21,880 nt of DNA, taken from Bacteroidaceae bacterium (GTDB lineage: Bacteria; Bacteroidota; Bacteroidia; Bacteroidales; Bacteroidaceae). Below the pieces are notes generated by a model. It made no database searches. It was not told where the DNA came from and was given only the letters and a program-made list of their open reading frames with translations. Shown one piece after another: positions 1-9,145 of the stretch. The stretch spans positions 1-21,880 of the forward strand of contig JAFZKR010000139.1 in the NCBI GenBank assembly GCA_017551845.1. The letters run 5' to 3'. The position numbers and the translations under genes were made by a program. Numbering within the stretch: position 1 is the stretch's first letter; each line of letters opens with the position of its first letter.

Positions 1-37
1 CTGAACCGAGCACAAGTACTCTCTTTACATCTTCCAT
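1..37 (-). CDS. carB: Carbamoyl-phosphate synthase large subunit, first 12 codons only (partial)
   Basis: An ATG lies 4 bp after the carA stop and opens a frame that runs off the window edge, reading MEDVKRVLVLGS. The VLVLGS stretch is the hallmark N-terminus of the CarB synthetase (usually ...KVLVLGSG), and carB normally follows carA directly. CarB would take ammonia released by CarA from glutamine and make carbamoyl phosphate for arginine and pyrimidines. Only 12 codons are visible, so the call rests on this short match plus position. It is the last visible member of the minus-strand nitrogen run. Confidence 0.75.
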   Translation of the reverse strand, partial: MEDVKRVLVLGS

Positions 38-41
38 AGCA

Positions 42-1121
42 TCATTTCTTAGTGTAAGTTTTCATATTCTCCACAAAAACTCCAAACAGGTTACCATTAT
101 CGGTAGGTCCGCTTGATGCCTCAGGATGGAACTGGGTTGAGAAGAAAGGCTTCGTCTTGTGCTTTATTCCCTCATTGGTACCGTCGTTCAGGTTCTCGAA
201 CATACGCTCCCAGTCTGAAGGAAGTGTGCTGTCATCAATTGCAAAGCCGTGGTTCTGTGATGTCACGAAGCACTTGTGGGTGCCCGGAATGCGTACGGTC
301 TGGTTATGACCGCGGTGACCGTACTTGAGTTTGTAGGTCTTGGCGCCTGCGGCAAGTGCAAGCAACTGGTTTCCTAAACAAATACCCATTATGGGGCGGT
401 CCTGCTTCAAAGCTTCACGTATATGTTTAATGGTAGCAGTGCATATGGCGGGATCACCTGGGCCGTTTGAAATGAACAGGCCGTCATAATCCTCCTGGCT
501 GAAATCATAATCCCAAGGTACTCGCTTTATCTGAACGTCATAGTCAAGCAGGCAGCGCAGGATATTGTTCTTCATTCCACAGTCAACCATGAGGACCTTG
601 TATTTACCGTTACCGTAATACTTTATCTCTGGGCATGAAACCTGTGCAACCAGATTGTCCTTGTTTGGATCATAGAACGGAATATCCTCATCACCGAACA
701 CTATCTTGCCCAGCATGGCGCCTTTCTCACGCAGACGCTTGGTAAGAGCCCTTGTATCAATGCCGTAAATTCCTGGTATCTGCCACTTCTTGAGCCATTC
801 TCCCAAACTCTTGGCAGAGTCCCAATGGCTGTATTCGGCCGAATACTGAGAAATGACAAGAGCCGAACACTGTATTCTGTCCGACTCATAAAACTTTGAT
901 ATGCCATTGACCGTCTCGTCACCGGGCACTCCGTAGTTGCCTATCAACGGAAATGTAGGCACCAGGATCTGCCCTTTGTATGACGGGTCACTCAAACTCT
1001 CCGGGTATCCGGTCATAGCCGTATAGAACACAAGTTCGCCCGATACGGATTTTTCATATCCGAACGAGCGTCCTTTGTAACGGGTTCCGTCTTCAAGTAT
1101 AAGTACTGCTTCTCTATCCAT
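42..1121 (-). CDS. carA: Carbamoyl-phosphate synthase small subunit (glutaminase)
   Basis: CarA hydrolyses glutamine and feeds ammonia to CarB for carbamoyl phosphate synthesis in the cytoplasm. The 359-residue protein has the expected two parts: an N-terminal CPSase_sm_chain domain (about residues 1-150, with ILEDGTRYKGRSFG and the MTGYPE motif) and a C-terminal class I glutamine amidotransferase domain (about 174-355). The nucleophile is Cys248 in GICLGNQ, with His332 and Glu334 in FHPEA completing the triad; SNGPGDP (218-224) is the oxyanion-loop region. Length is usual for the family. It starts 9 bp after the dapL stop, so it is almost certainly cotranscribed with dapF-dapL, and carB begins 4 bp downstream. 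Nothing looks damaged. Confidence 0.97.
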   Translation of the reverse strand: MDREAVLILEDGTRYKGRSFGYEKSVSGELVFYTAMTGYPESLSDPSYKGQILVPTFPLIGNYGVPGDETVNGISKFYESDRIQCSALVISQYSAEYSHWDSAKSLGEWLKKWQIPGIYGIDTRALTKRLREKGAMLGKIVFGDEDIPFYDPNKDNLVAQVSCPEIKYYGNGKYKVLMVDCGMKNNILRCLLDYDVQIKRVPWDYDFSQEDYDGLFISNGPGDPAICTATIKHIREALKQDRPIMGICLGNQLLALAAGAKTYKLKYGHRGHNQTVRIPGTHKCFVTSQNHGFAIDDSTLPSDWERMFENLNDGTNEGIKHKTKPFFSTQFHPEASSGPTDNGNLFGVFVENMKTYTKK

Positions 1122-1130
1122 CTATATCTT

Positions 1131-2327
1131 TTACAATATCTTCTTAATTCTATCCATTGCCTCAATCGTGCGCTGGCGGTCAGCGAAAGATGTAATTCTG
1201 AAATAGCCTTCACCTGCAGGACCGAATCCGCTTCCCGGTGTTACGACAACCTGGGCTTTCTCCAGCAGTTCATCAAAGAACTGCCATGAAGAGATTCCTC
1301 CCGGAGTCTTGGCCCAGATGTATGGAGCATTCTCGCCACCTTGAGGTTCAAGTCCGCATTCAGCCATACTCTTGCTGATTATACTTGCAGTCTCAAGGTA
1401 ATGATCAATTGTGGCACGTGTCTGGGCTCTGCCCTGCTCTGAATATACAGCCAACGCACCACGCTGGGAGATGTATGAGGCTCCGTTGAACTTGCAGCTC
1501 TGGCGGCGCTCCCAGAGAGTATTAAGGTTCACCGTTTGACCATTTTCATCCTTTACCATAAGTTCCTGAGGGATAACCGTATAACCACATCTTACTCCAG
1601 TAAAACCTGCAGTCTTGGAGAAACTGCGGAACTCAATTGCGCACTTCCTTGCACCCTCTATTTCATATATTGAATGAGGAATATCCGCATTGCGTATAAA
1701 TGCTTCATAGGCGGAATCATACATTATAATTGCACCTGCCTCAATTGCGTAATCAACCCACTGTTTAAGCTTGCTGCGGGTTATCACGGCACCTGTGGGA
1801 TTATTCGGGTAGCAAAGGTACACAACATCCAGCTTTTCATTAGGAATATCGCCAGTAAAATCGTTCTCGGCGCTGCATGTAATGTACTTGATCGCATTGC
1901 CGCGCATAAGGTTAGTATCCACATATACGGGGTAAACAGGATCTGTTATTCCAACTGTTGTACAAGGTGCCAGAATATCACCTATATTGCCTGTGTCGCT
2001 CTTGGCACCATCATTTATAAAAATATCATCGGGTTCCATCTGAACTCCCAGCGGAGCGTAATCACCTTTAACTATAGCCTCACGGAGCCACAGGTAACCG
2101 CGTTCCGGGCCATAACCGTGAAAGGTTTCAGATGCTGCGCAGTCATCGACAGCCTTGTGCATGGCCTCAATCACAGCAGGAGCCAGTGGACGTGTCACAT
2201 CACCTATACCCATGCGGATGATATCGGCACCGGGGTGTTTCTCACTATACGCAGCAACCCTCTTGGCTATATCCAGAAAGAGGTATCTCTGCGGCAGTTT
2301 AGAGAAATTCAGATTAGCTTTTATCAT
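1131..2327 (-). CDS. dapL: LL-diaminopimelate aminotransferase
   Basis: DapL converts tetrahydrodipicolinate plus glutamate directly to LL-diaminopimelate and 2-oxoglutarate. This PLP-dependent step bypasses the acylated intermediates of the DapD/C/E route and is used by Bacteroidetes, Chlamydiae and plants. The 398-residue protein is a class I/II fold-type I aminotransferase: CYPNNPTG (172-179) is the conserved Asn/Pro motif, DSAYEAF (204-210) carries the Tyr near the cofactor, and Lys238 in SFSKTAGFTG is the PLP Schiff-base lysine. The start KLPQRYLFLDIAKRV matches the N-terminus usual for DapL rather than other aminotransferases. It begins 5 bp after the dapF stop; DapF acts on its product. 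The glutamate it consumes is made by the gltBD genes upstream. Confidence 0.95.
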   Translation of the reverse strand: MIKANLNFSKLPQRYLFLDIAKRVAAYSEKHPGADIIRMGIGDVTRPLAPAVIEAMHKAVDDCAASETFHGYGPERGYLWLREAIVKGDYAPLGVQMEPDDIFINDGAKSDTGNIGDILAPCTTVGITDPVYPVYVDTNLMRGNAIKYITCSAENDFTGDIPNEKLDVVYLCYPNNPTGAVITRSKLKQWVDYAIEAGAIIMYDSAYEAFIRNADIPHSIYEIEGARKCAIEFRSFSKTAGFTGVRCGYTVIPQELMVKDENGQTVNLNTLWERRQSCKFNGASYISQRGALAVYSEQGRAQTRATIDHYLETASIISKSMAECGLEPQGGENAPYIWAKTPGGISSWQFFDELLEKAQVVVTPGSGFGPAGEGYFRITSFADRQRTIEAMDRIKKIL

Positions 2328-2332
2328 TTATC

Positions 2333-3169
2333 TTACTCTGTTACGGTTCCTTCAAAAACAAATTCAGCGGCACCGGTCATTAGAACCTCCTTGGTATCAG
2401 GATTCCATTTGACATTAAGCGTACCGCCGTCCATAATCACATCACAACCATCGGCATCAGTATATCCCTGCATGGCCGATGCAACCGCCGTTGCGCATGC
2501 TCCTGTGCCACATGCAAATGTTATGCCGCTGCCACGCTCCCAGACACGCATGCGTATATGTTTGCGGTCCAGAACCTGTGCAAACTCAATGTTGGCACGG
2601 TCCGGGAACATCTGGTGATGTTCCATAAAAGGGCCTACTTCATCTACACGAGCCTTCTCGGCATCGTTTATGAACATTACAAGATGAGGGTTACCCATAT
2701 CTATGGCAGAGCATACGGTGGGACCTTCACCCACATTGAGTTTCTCACCGACCAGCGTTCCTTTACCATAATTAACCATTAGAGGAACACCAGGTCCCAT
2801 ATTGACTGATACAGTCTCAACCTTTCCGTCAACGCCCAGATTCAGTTTCAATATCTTTATACCTGACAGTGTATCCAACTTTATTTCAGTCTTGGATGTG
2901 AGTCCTTTCTCATACAGATATTTACCCACGCAGCGGGCTCCGTTTCCGCACATACGGGCCTCAGAGCCGTCAGCATTGAATATCCTCATACTGAAATCGG
3001 CAATGGCCGACTTACCAATCATGATAAGTCCGTCAGAGCCTATTCCTTTGCGGCGGTCACTCCAACGGATGGAGAACTGCTTGGGATCGGTTATGGGGTA
3101 CTCCATGGTATTGACGTATATGTAGTCATTACCAAGACCCTGCATCTTTGTAAAACGAATCACACTCAT
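2333..3169 (-). CDS. dapF: Diaminopimelate epimerase
   Basis: DapF interconverts LL- and meso-diaminopimelate without a cofactor, supplying the peptidoglycan cross-link residue and lysine. The 278-residue protein shows both catalytic thiols in their signatures: Cys74 in [10 protein letters not shown] and Cys220 in TFACGTGA. The N-terminal [11 protein letters not shown] is also a family signature. Its ATG overlaps the gltD stop as ATGA, so translation is probably coupled to gltD; dapL follows after 5 bp. Length and motifs are normal. The order gltD-dapF-dapL ties lysine/cell-wall synthesis to the glutamate supply. Confidence 0.96.
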   Translation of the reverse strand: MSVIRFTKMQGLGNDYIYVNTMEYPITDPKQFSIRWSDRRKGIGSDGLIMIGKSAIADFSMRIFNADGSEARMCGNGARCVGKYLYEKGLTSKTEIKLDTLSGIKILKLNLGVDGKVETVSVNMGPGVPLMVNYGKGTLVGEKLNVGEGPTVCSAIDMGNPHLVMFINDAEKARVDEVGPFMEHHQMFPDRANIEFAQVLDRKHIRMRVWERGSGITFACGTGACATAVASAMQGYTDADGCDVIMDGGTLNVKWNPDTKEVLMTGAAEFVFEGTVTE

Positions 3170-4512
3170 TTGCTCTGCAAATACTTATCAACTTGGGCAG
3201 CAACTTCGCGGCCACTGGCAAGTGCGCGGACCACAAGGCTCGCACCGTTCTTGGCATCACCTGCCAGGAACACGTTCTCAGCGTACTGAGGATGCTCAGG
3301 CTTGAGGAATCCCATAGCCAACAGCACCATATCGCACTCTATAATCTCCTTGTTACCGGTCAGTTTCATCTGCGGACGGCCGCCATTAGGATCCGGTACC
3401 CATTCCACCGTCTCCACCTCAACACCCTTGAGGTTACCCTTGCCGTCATCCAGGAACTTATTTGATGTAAGGCACCAGCGGCGCTCGCAACCCTCCTCAT
3501 GACTAGTTGTTGTCTTGAGGATATTAGGCCACTGCGGCCAAGGAGTTGCGGGATTGTAGCCTACAGGAGGCTTGGGCATGATCTCAATCTGGGTAACGCT
3601 AACGGCACACTGTCTGTGACATGTACCTATGCAGTCACTGCCGGTATCACCGCCACCTATTACCAGTACCTTCTTACCCTTAGCAGATACGGTCTCTTCG
3701 GGAGAAAACTCCTTGCCTGCCAGACGCAGATTCTGCTGTGTAAGCATCTGCAGAGCAAAATATACGCCCTTGAGCTCACGACCCGGAATCTTAAGATCAC
3801 GTGCAGTAGGCGTACCGTTCGATATTATATAAGCGTCAAAGCCCTCGGGCAGTTTGTTAAGATCAACCATAGTATTGAACTTGAACTTTATTCCCTCCTG
3901 CTCCATGATTGCCATACGGCGGTCAATCACATACTTGTCAAGTTTGAAGTTAGGTATTCCATAACGTACCAAACCGCCTGCTGACGGCATCTTGTCAAAC
4001 AGAGTCACATCATAACCCAAGCAGTTAAGTCTCACTGCAGCACTCAAGCCGGAAGGACCAGCACCTATAATGGCTACTTTCTTGCCGTTACGCTCATATG
4101 TCTGAGGCTTTATATATCCCTCACGGAATGCATGTTCAATAATTGAGCACTCGTTTTCACGGATAGTTACAGGAGCATCAATGCAAAGATTCAGAGCACA
4201 GCTCTTCTCGCAGAGAGCCGGGCAGATACGGCCCGTAAACTCCGGAAAATCATTGGTAGCGGAGAGCAGCTTGTATGCCAGCTCCCATTTACCTTTATAT
4301 ACGGCATCCTGCCATTCAGGCTGCTTGTTGCCCAGCGGGCAAGCCCAATGGCAGAACGGTACGCCGCAATCCATACAGCGTGAAGCCTGCATCTGACGGC
4401 TGCTGTCGTTCAAAGTCTGCTCTACCTCACTGAAATCAGCTATTCTCTCATGTATTGGTCTATGACCGGCATCCTGTCTGGGTACGGTCAGAAATGCTCT
4501 TGGATTTCCCAT
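3166..4512 (-). CDS. gltD: Glutamate synthase small subunit (NADPH-dependent)
   Basis: GltD oxidises NAD(P)H with FAD and passes electrons through [4Fe-4S] clusters to GltB for reductive synthesis of glutamate from glutamine and 2-oxoglutarate. The 448-residue protein begins with a ferredoxin-like domain: cysteines in [16 protein letters not shown] and in [17 protein letters not shown] are the cluster ligands. Two Rossmann signatures follow, [10 protein letters not shown] for FAD and GGGDTGSDC for NADPH. A C-terminal [16 protein letters not shown] closes the FAD site. It starts 21 bp after the gltB stop and overlaps dapF by 4 bp. Length is close to the bacterial norm. Confidence 0.97.
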   Translation of the reverse strand: MGNPRAFLTVPRQDAGHRPIHERIADFSEVEQTLNDSSRQMQASRCMDCGVPFCHWACPLGNKQPEWQDAVYKGKWELAYKLLSATNDFPEFTGRICPALCEKSCALNLCIDAPVTIRENECSIIEHAFREGYIKPQTYERNGKKVAIIGAGPSGLSAAVRLNCLGYDVTLFDKMPSAGGLVRYGIPNFKLDKYVIDRRMAIMEQEGIKFKFNTMVDLNKLPEGFDAYIISNGTPTARDLKIPGRELKGVYFALQMLTQQNLRLAGKEFSPEETVSAKGKKVLVIGGGDTGSDCIGTCHRQCAVSVTQIEIMPKPPVGYNPATPWPQWPNILKTTTSHEEGCERRWCLTSNKFLDDGKGNLKGVEVETVEWVPDPNGGRPQMKLTGNKEIIECDMVLLAMGFLKPEHPQYAENVFLAGDAKNGASLVVRALASGREVAAQVDKYLQSK

Positions 4513-4533
4513 ATTTCTTTCTGTTTAAACGGG

Positions 4534-7500
4534 TCAATAATCACGCTGCACATTGTCAATCTTCTGCTGCAACGCCTTCATCCTCTCCTCCTGCAGTATG
4601 CGACGATATTCGATAGGAGTAACCTGTATGAACTCACCTACGTACTGGTTCCAGTTGTCAAGCATCTTCTTGGCAAGAGCTGATCCGGTATATTTGTAGT
4701 GCTTCTCTATCAGACTGTGCAACTCGTCACGACCGGCCTTGTCCTCAATCAAGTCAAGCTCAATCATATCCATGTTGCAGTAGTAGTCAAAGTCATGGTT
4801 CTTGTCCCAAACATAAGCCAAACCACCTGACATACCGGCGGCAAAGTTCCTTCCGGTTGTTCCGAGCACAACCACACGGCCGCCTGTCATATACTCGCAG
4901 CAGTGGTCTCCTGCGCCCTCAACGACTGCTATGGCACCAGAGTTACGTACGCCAAAGCGCTCACCCACACGGCCGTTGATGAATATCTCACCGCTTGTAG
5001 CACCATACAGTATGGTGTTGCCTGCTATGATGTTGTCCGACGGCTCATAAGTAGTCTCCTTGGGCGGGCAGATAGCTATGCGGCCACCTGAGAGGCCCTT
5101 TCCTACATAGTCATTGGATTCACCCTCCAGACGGAACGTAACACCCTTCATAAGGAACGCACCGAAACTCTGTCCTGCAGAACCTTTGAACTTAACGTCA
5201 ATGGTACCGTCGGCCAGACCGTCATGCCCATACTTGGATGCAATCTCACCGGAGAGCATAGCACCTACAGCGCGGTCAGTGTTGATAATATCGTAAGCAA
5301 GCTCAACCTTGCTGCCCTTATCAATTGCCTGTGCAGATTCCTTTATGATCTTCTGGTCAAGCACTTGGCTAAGATCATGCTGCTGATCCTCAACCTTACG
5401 CAGATCACCGTCAATCCTGGTTAGCATACGGCTGAAGTCAAGGCCCCTTGTCTTATCGTTGAACTTGGTTGTATCAATCTCAATAAGGTCCGTACGGCCT
5501 ATTATATCCTCAAAGCGGCGGAATCCCATCTCAGCCAGCAGTTCACGTACGCCCTGAGCCATATACATATAGTAGTTTATAAGGTACTGGCTGTGACCTC
5601 GGAACTTGGCGCGCAATGCTGGATCCTGCGTAGCAACGCCTACAGGGCAAGCGTTAGTATGACACTTACGCATCAACAGGCAACCCAAAACGATAAGCTG
5701 AGCCGTGCCGAATCCGAACTCGCCAGCACCCAGCAGAGCCATTGAAATGACGTCTCGCGGAGTCTTAAGCTGGCCATCTACCTGAACCTCAATCTCCTTG
5801 CGCAGACCATTCAGAACCAGAGTCTGCTGAGTCTCAGAAAGACCTATTTCAGGTGAAATACCTGCATAACGTATTGATGATGCTGGTGAAGCACCTGTGC
5901 CGCCCTCAGAGCCCGATATAACCACCAGGTCAGCCTTGGCCTTGGCCACACCGGCTGCAATGGTACCTACACCGCTCTCGGCCACCAGCTTTACGCTGAT
6001 CTTGGCCTTGGGGTTGACATTACGCAAATCAAATATGAGCTGTGCCAGATCCTCGATAGAATAGATATCGTGATGTGGCGGAGGCGAAATCAGTGATATT
6101 CCGGGAATTGAGTTACGTGTACGGGCAATTATCTCGTTCACCTTGAATCCCGGCAGCTGACCGCCCTCACCGGGTTTTGCGCCCTGGGCAATCTTGATCT
6201 GAATCTCCATTGCATTGACCAGATACTCGGCAGTAACACCGAATCGGCCCGATGCAACCTGCTTGATACGGCTGCTAAGTGAAACACCGTCCACATCCTC
6301 ATGGAAGCGGGTGCTGTCCTCACCTCCCTCACCGGTATTGCTGCGTGAATCAAGAGTATTGAGTGCAATTGCAATAGCCTCATGAGCCTCCTTGCTTATG
6401 GCACCGAATGACATTGCGGCACCTATAAAACGCTTTACAATCTTCTCGGCCGGCTCAACCTCATCAATTGATATGGGGTTGGTCTTGAACTTGAAGTAGT
6501 TGCGCAGGAACAACGGTTCAGGACGGTCATCCACAATTGAGCAGAACTCCTTGAACTTCTTGTAACTGCCCAAGCGTGTTGCCAGTTGCAGTGTTGATAT
6601 GGCCTCAGGCGTCCATGCGTGACGTATTCCATCCTTACGGAAAGCATACTGGCCTATGAACGGGAGCACATCGGCGGGCTCGGCTTTGCTGAATCCCTGC
6701 TCCTGCATACGTACGGCATCCTTGCAGATACCCTCAAATCCTACTCCACCCACAGTCGATGAAGCTGTACCGAAGTACTTGGCAAGCACCTCCTGGCTGA
6801 TACCTATGGACTCGAATATCTTTGCACCGCGATATGAACGTATGGTGCTTATACCCATCTTGCTCAGAATCTTCTTAAGACCCTTGTCAACAGCCTTGAT
6901 GTAGTTGTGCTGAGCAGTCTCGTAATCAAGCTGAATCTCACCCTTCTTCACGAGGTCGTCAATCACTGCAAATGCCATATACGGGTTCACAGCACTTGCG
7001 CCGTAGCCCATAAGCAGAGCCACATGCATAACCTCACGTATCTCACCGCTCTCAACTATCAGGGCTGTCTGAACACGTTTCTGGATTGAAACCAGATAGT
7101 GGTGAATAGCACTCACTGCAAGCAGTGATGGTATCGCTGCATGAGTGTCATCTATACCGCGGTCGCTCAGGATTATGTAGTTGATACCTGCATCAACAGA
7201 CTCCTCGGCTTTCTTGCAGAGCTCATGGATGGCATCGGCCATACCTTTGGCACCCTTGGCCTTCTCAAAGAGAATGGGAAGTATTTCAGTATTGAATCCT
7301 TTGTAGCGAATGTTACAGAGTGTATCCAGCTCAGTGTTGGTGAGTACCGGCTGCGGCAGACGAACCATCTTGCAGTGGCCCTCACTGGGAGTAAGTATGT
7401 TCATGCCAACTGCACCTATATACTCAGTCAGTGACATGACAAGTTCTTCACGGATAGGATCTATAGGCGGATTTGTAACCTGTGCGAACTGCTGACGGAA

Positions 7501-9000
7501 GTAGTTGAACAGCAGCTGCGGACGATCTGACAGAACCGCCAGCTGGGTATCGTTACCCATTGATGAAAGCGGCTCCTGAGCCGTCTGGCACATGGGAACA
7601 ATCACACGGTCTATATCCTCACGAGTAAAGTCAAACGCCCTTAACCGACGTGTGAATTCACTTATGTCATTGGGGGCCTTACGGCCGCTCTTAAGCTTAC
7701 CCAATTCAACACGGCCGGCACTGAGCCACTCACCGTAGTTGTACTCGCTGGCCAGAGCATCCTTAACCTCATCGTTACGGAAAATCTGACCGTTATCGGT
7801 ATCAATAAGCAGAATCTTACCGGGCTGAAGTTTACCTTTCTCTATTATACCGGCAGCATCAACGTGAATGCAACCGGCCTCGGATGCCATAATGAGCATT
7901 CCGTCTTTTGTGATAAGGTAGCGAGCGGGACGCAGACCGTTACGGTCAAGCATACCTCCTGCGTAGCGGCCATCGGTAAAGAGCATTGCAGCAGGACCGT
8001 CCCAAGGCTCCATGAGTATGGAATGGTACTCATAGAATGCCTTGAGCTTGTCACTTATGGGGTTCTTCTCATTGAAAGACTCAGGGATCATCATGGCCAT
8101 AGCATGCGGCAGAGACATGCCGGAGCGCACAAAGAACTCCAGCACATTGTCAAATGATGCACTGTCGCTCATATCGGGCTGTACAATAGGATGTATATCC
8201 GATACATCACCAAGTGCCTCCGATGACAGCACGCTCTCACGTGCCTCCATCCAGCCGCGGTTGCCGCGAATGGTGTTGATTTCACCGTTGTGAGCCAGCA
8301 TTCGGAACGGCTGTGCCAGTGACCAAGTGGGGAATGTATTGGTACTGAAACGGGAATGCACCATAGCTATGCCGCTGGTAAAGAACGGACTGCTGAGGTC
8401 AGGATAGTACTCACGGAGTTGTGTAGATGTGAGCATTCCCTTATATACCATGATGCGGCTTGAAAGGGATACAATATAGAAATCACGGTTGTCAATGCGT
8501 TTCTCAACATGCTTGCGAATCTTGTAGAGAATGGCCTCCAGACCGTCAACCTGAGCCGCTCCGGTAATGAATATCTGTACGGTGCAGGGCTCAGTGGCCT
8601 TTGCTGCATCACCCAGGATATTGCTGTTTACGGGAACGTCGCGTGTGTTTGACAACTGAAGCCCCATCTTCTCTGTCTCCTCACTGATAATGTCAAGGTA
8701 CTGCTCACGCAATTCTTTGTCCTGCGGCAGGAACACCAGTCCTGTACCATAGTGCAGACGCTCAGGAACGGGAATACCCTGCAGAAGTATGAACTCGTGC
8801 GGTATCTGGACCATAATTCCAGCTCCGTCACCACTCTTGTTATCGGCAGCCTCGGCTCCACGGTGCTTCATATTCTCAAGCAGCGTCAAGGCCTCATCCA
8901 CAAGCAGGTGCGTCTTGTTTCCCTTCAGATTGACCATCATGCCTATTCCACATGCATCATGCTCGTTCTGAGGATCATATAATCCCTGTGTCTTAATCAT
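4534..9000 (-). CDS. gltB: Glutamate synthase large subunit
   Basis: GltB transfers the amide of glutamine to 2-oxoglutarate, giving two glutamates; with glutamine synthetase it forms the GS-GOGAT ammonium assimilation cycle. The 1488-residue protein has a short propeptide followed by Cys17 (HDACGIGM), the catalytic N-terminal cysteine of the class II glutaminase domain (about 17-420). A central domain, the FMN synthase domain (with GGTGASPASS) and the C-terminal beta-helical GXGXG domain (GLSGGRIAI, GAGDHCCEYMTGG) follow. The 3Fe-4S ligands are in CLLMRKCHTNACPVG, a Cx5Cx4C arrangement. The start is supported by the normal propeptide length. It follows the glutamine synthetase gene after 145 bp containing hairpins and precedes gltD by 21 bp. 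Confidence 0.98.
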   Translation of the reverse strand: MIKTQGLYDPQNEHDACGIGMMVNLKGNKTHLLVDEALTLLENMKHRGAEAADNKSGDGAGIMVQIPHEFILLQGIPVPERLHYGTGLVFLPQDKELREQYLDIISEETEKMGLQLSNTRDVPVNSNILGDAAKATEPCTVQIFITGAAQVDGLEAILYKIRKHVEKRIDNRDFYIVSLSSRIMVYKGMLTSTQLREYYPDLSSPFFTSGIAMVHSRFSTNTFPTWSLAQPFRMLAHNGEINTIRGNRGWMEARESVLSSEALGDVSDIHPIVQPDMSDSASFDNVLEFFVRSGMSLPHAMAMMIPESFNEKNPISDKLKAFYEYHSILMEPWDGPAAMLFTDGRYAGGMLDRNGLRPARYLITKDGMLIMASEAGCIHVDAAGIIEKGKLQPGKILLIDTDNGQIFRNDEVKDALASEYNYGEWLSAGRVELGKLKSGRKAPNDISEFTRRLRAFDFTREDIDRVIVPMCQTAQEPLSSMGNDTQLAVLSDRPQLLFNYFRQQFAQVTNPPIDPIREELVMSLTEYIGAVGMNILTPSEGHCKMVRLPQPVLTNTELDTLCNIRYKGFNTEILPILFEKAKGAKGMADAIHELCKKAEESVDAGINYIILSDRGIDDTHAAIPSLLAVSAIHHYLVSIQKRVQTALIVESGEIREVMHVALLMGYGASAVNPYMAFAVIDDLVKKGEIQLDYETAQHNYIKAVDKGLKKILSKMGISTIRSYRGAKIFESIGISQEVLAKYFGTASSTVGGVGFEGICKDAVRMQEQGFSKAEPADVLPFIGQYAFRKDGIRHAWTPEAISTLQLATRLGSYKKFKEFCSIVDDRPEPLFLRNYFKFKTNPISIDEVEPAEKIVKRFIGAAMSFGAISKEAHEAIAIALNTLDSRSNTGEGGEDSTRFHEDVDGVSLSSRIKQVASGRFGVTAEYLVNAMEIQIKIAQGAKPGEGGQLPGFKVNEIIARTRNSIPGISLISPPPHHDIYSIEDLAQLIFDLRNVNPKAKISVKLVAESGVGTIAAGVAKAKADLVVISGSEGGTGASPASSIRYAGISPEIGLSETQQTLVLNGLRKEIEVQVDGQLKTPRDVISMALLGAGEFGFGTAQLIVLGCLLMRKCHTNACPVGVATQDPALRAKFRGHSQYLINYYMYMAQGVRELLAEMGFRRFEDIIGRTDLIEIDTTKFNDKTRGLDFSRMLTRIDGDLRKVEDQQHDLSQVLDQKIIKESAQAIDKGSKVELAYDIINTDRAVGAMLSGEIASKYGHDGLADGTIDVKFKGSAGQSFGAFLMKGVTFRLEGESNDYVGKGLSGGRIAICPPKETTYEPSDNIIAGNTILYGATSGEIFINGRVGERFGVRNSGAIAVVEGAGDHCCEYMTGGRVVVLGTTGRNFAAGMSGGLAYVWDKNHDFDYYCNMDMIELDLIEDKAGRDELHSLIEKHYKYTGSALAKKMLDNWNQYVGEFIQVTPIEYRRILQEERMKALQQKIDNVQRDY

Positions 9001-9034
9001 AGAATTTATATAATGGTAATCGTATTACTCTTGT

Positions 9035-9072
9035 TTATTGAAAGGGGAACCGCCGAAGCGATTTCCCTTAAT
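9035..9072 (-). promoter_or_regulatory. Hairpin with UUCG loop in the gltB 5' region
   Basis: Read on the minus strand, this segment runs AAGGGAAAT-CGC-TTCG-GCG-GTTCCCCTT. The inner stem CGC/GCG is capped by TTCG, a stable tetraloop, and outer AAGGG/CCCTT arms pair around a small asymmetric interior. It is followed by TTCAATAAAC, a weak U-tract, and ends about 35 nt before the gltB ATG. It could be a leaky terminator or attenuator between glutamine synthetase and gltB, or a processing/stability element that sets GS:GOGAT stoichiometry. No leader ORF was found in the gap. Confidence 0.45.
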
Positions 9073-9106
9073 TAACGGTTACGCCGTTGATTTCTGTCGC
9101 GACTCG

Positions 9107-9132
9107 GGAGAGCCAAACAAGCTTGGCTCTCC
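9107..9132 (-). terminator. Intercistronic hairpin after glutamine synthetase (weak or no terminator)
   Basis: A perfect 10-bp stem, GGAGAGCCAA / TTGGCTCTCC, with a 6-nt loop begins 14 bp after the glutamine synthetase stop. No run of T follows on either strand, so a classical intrinsic terminator is doubtful. An mRNA 3'-end stabiliser or processing site is equally possible. A second small inverted repeat (AACGG-TTACG-CCGTT) and the UUCG hairpin lie between it and gltB. No exact TAnnTTTG box was seen in this 145-bp gap. Confidence 0.5.
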
Positions 9133-9145
9133 TCTCGCTGCTCCA

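Noticed and set aside
1674..2618. A 314-codon plus-strand frame antisense to dapL and dapF
   Set aside because: It overlaps two well-identified enzymes, shows no recognisable motif, has Cys/Ile-rich composition typical of an antisense shadow, and has no promoter.
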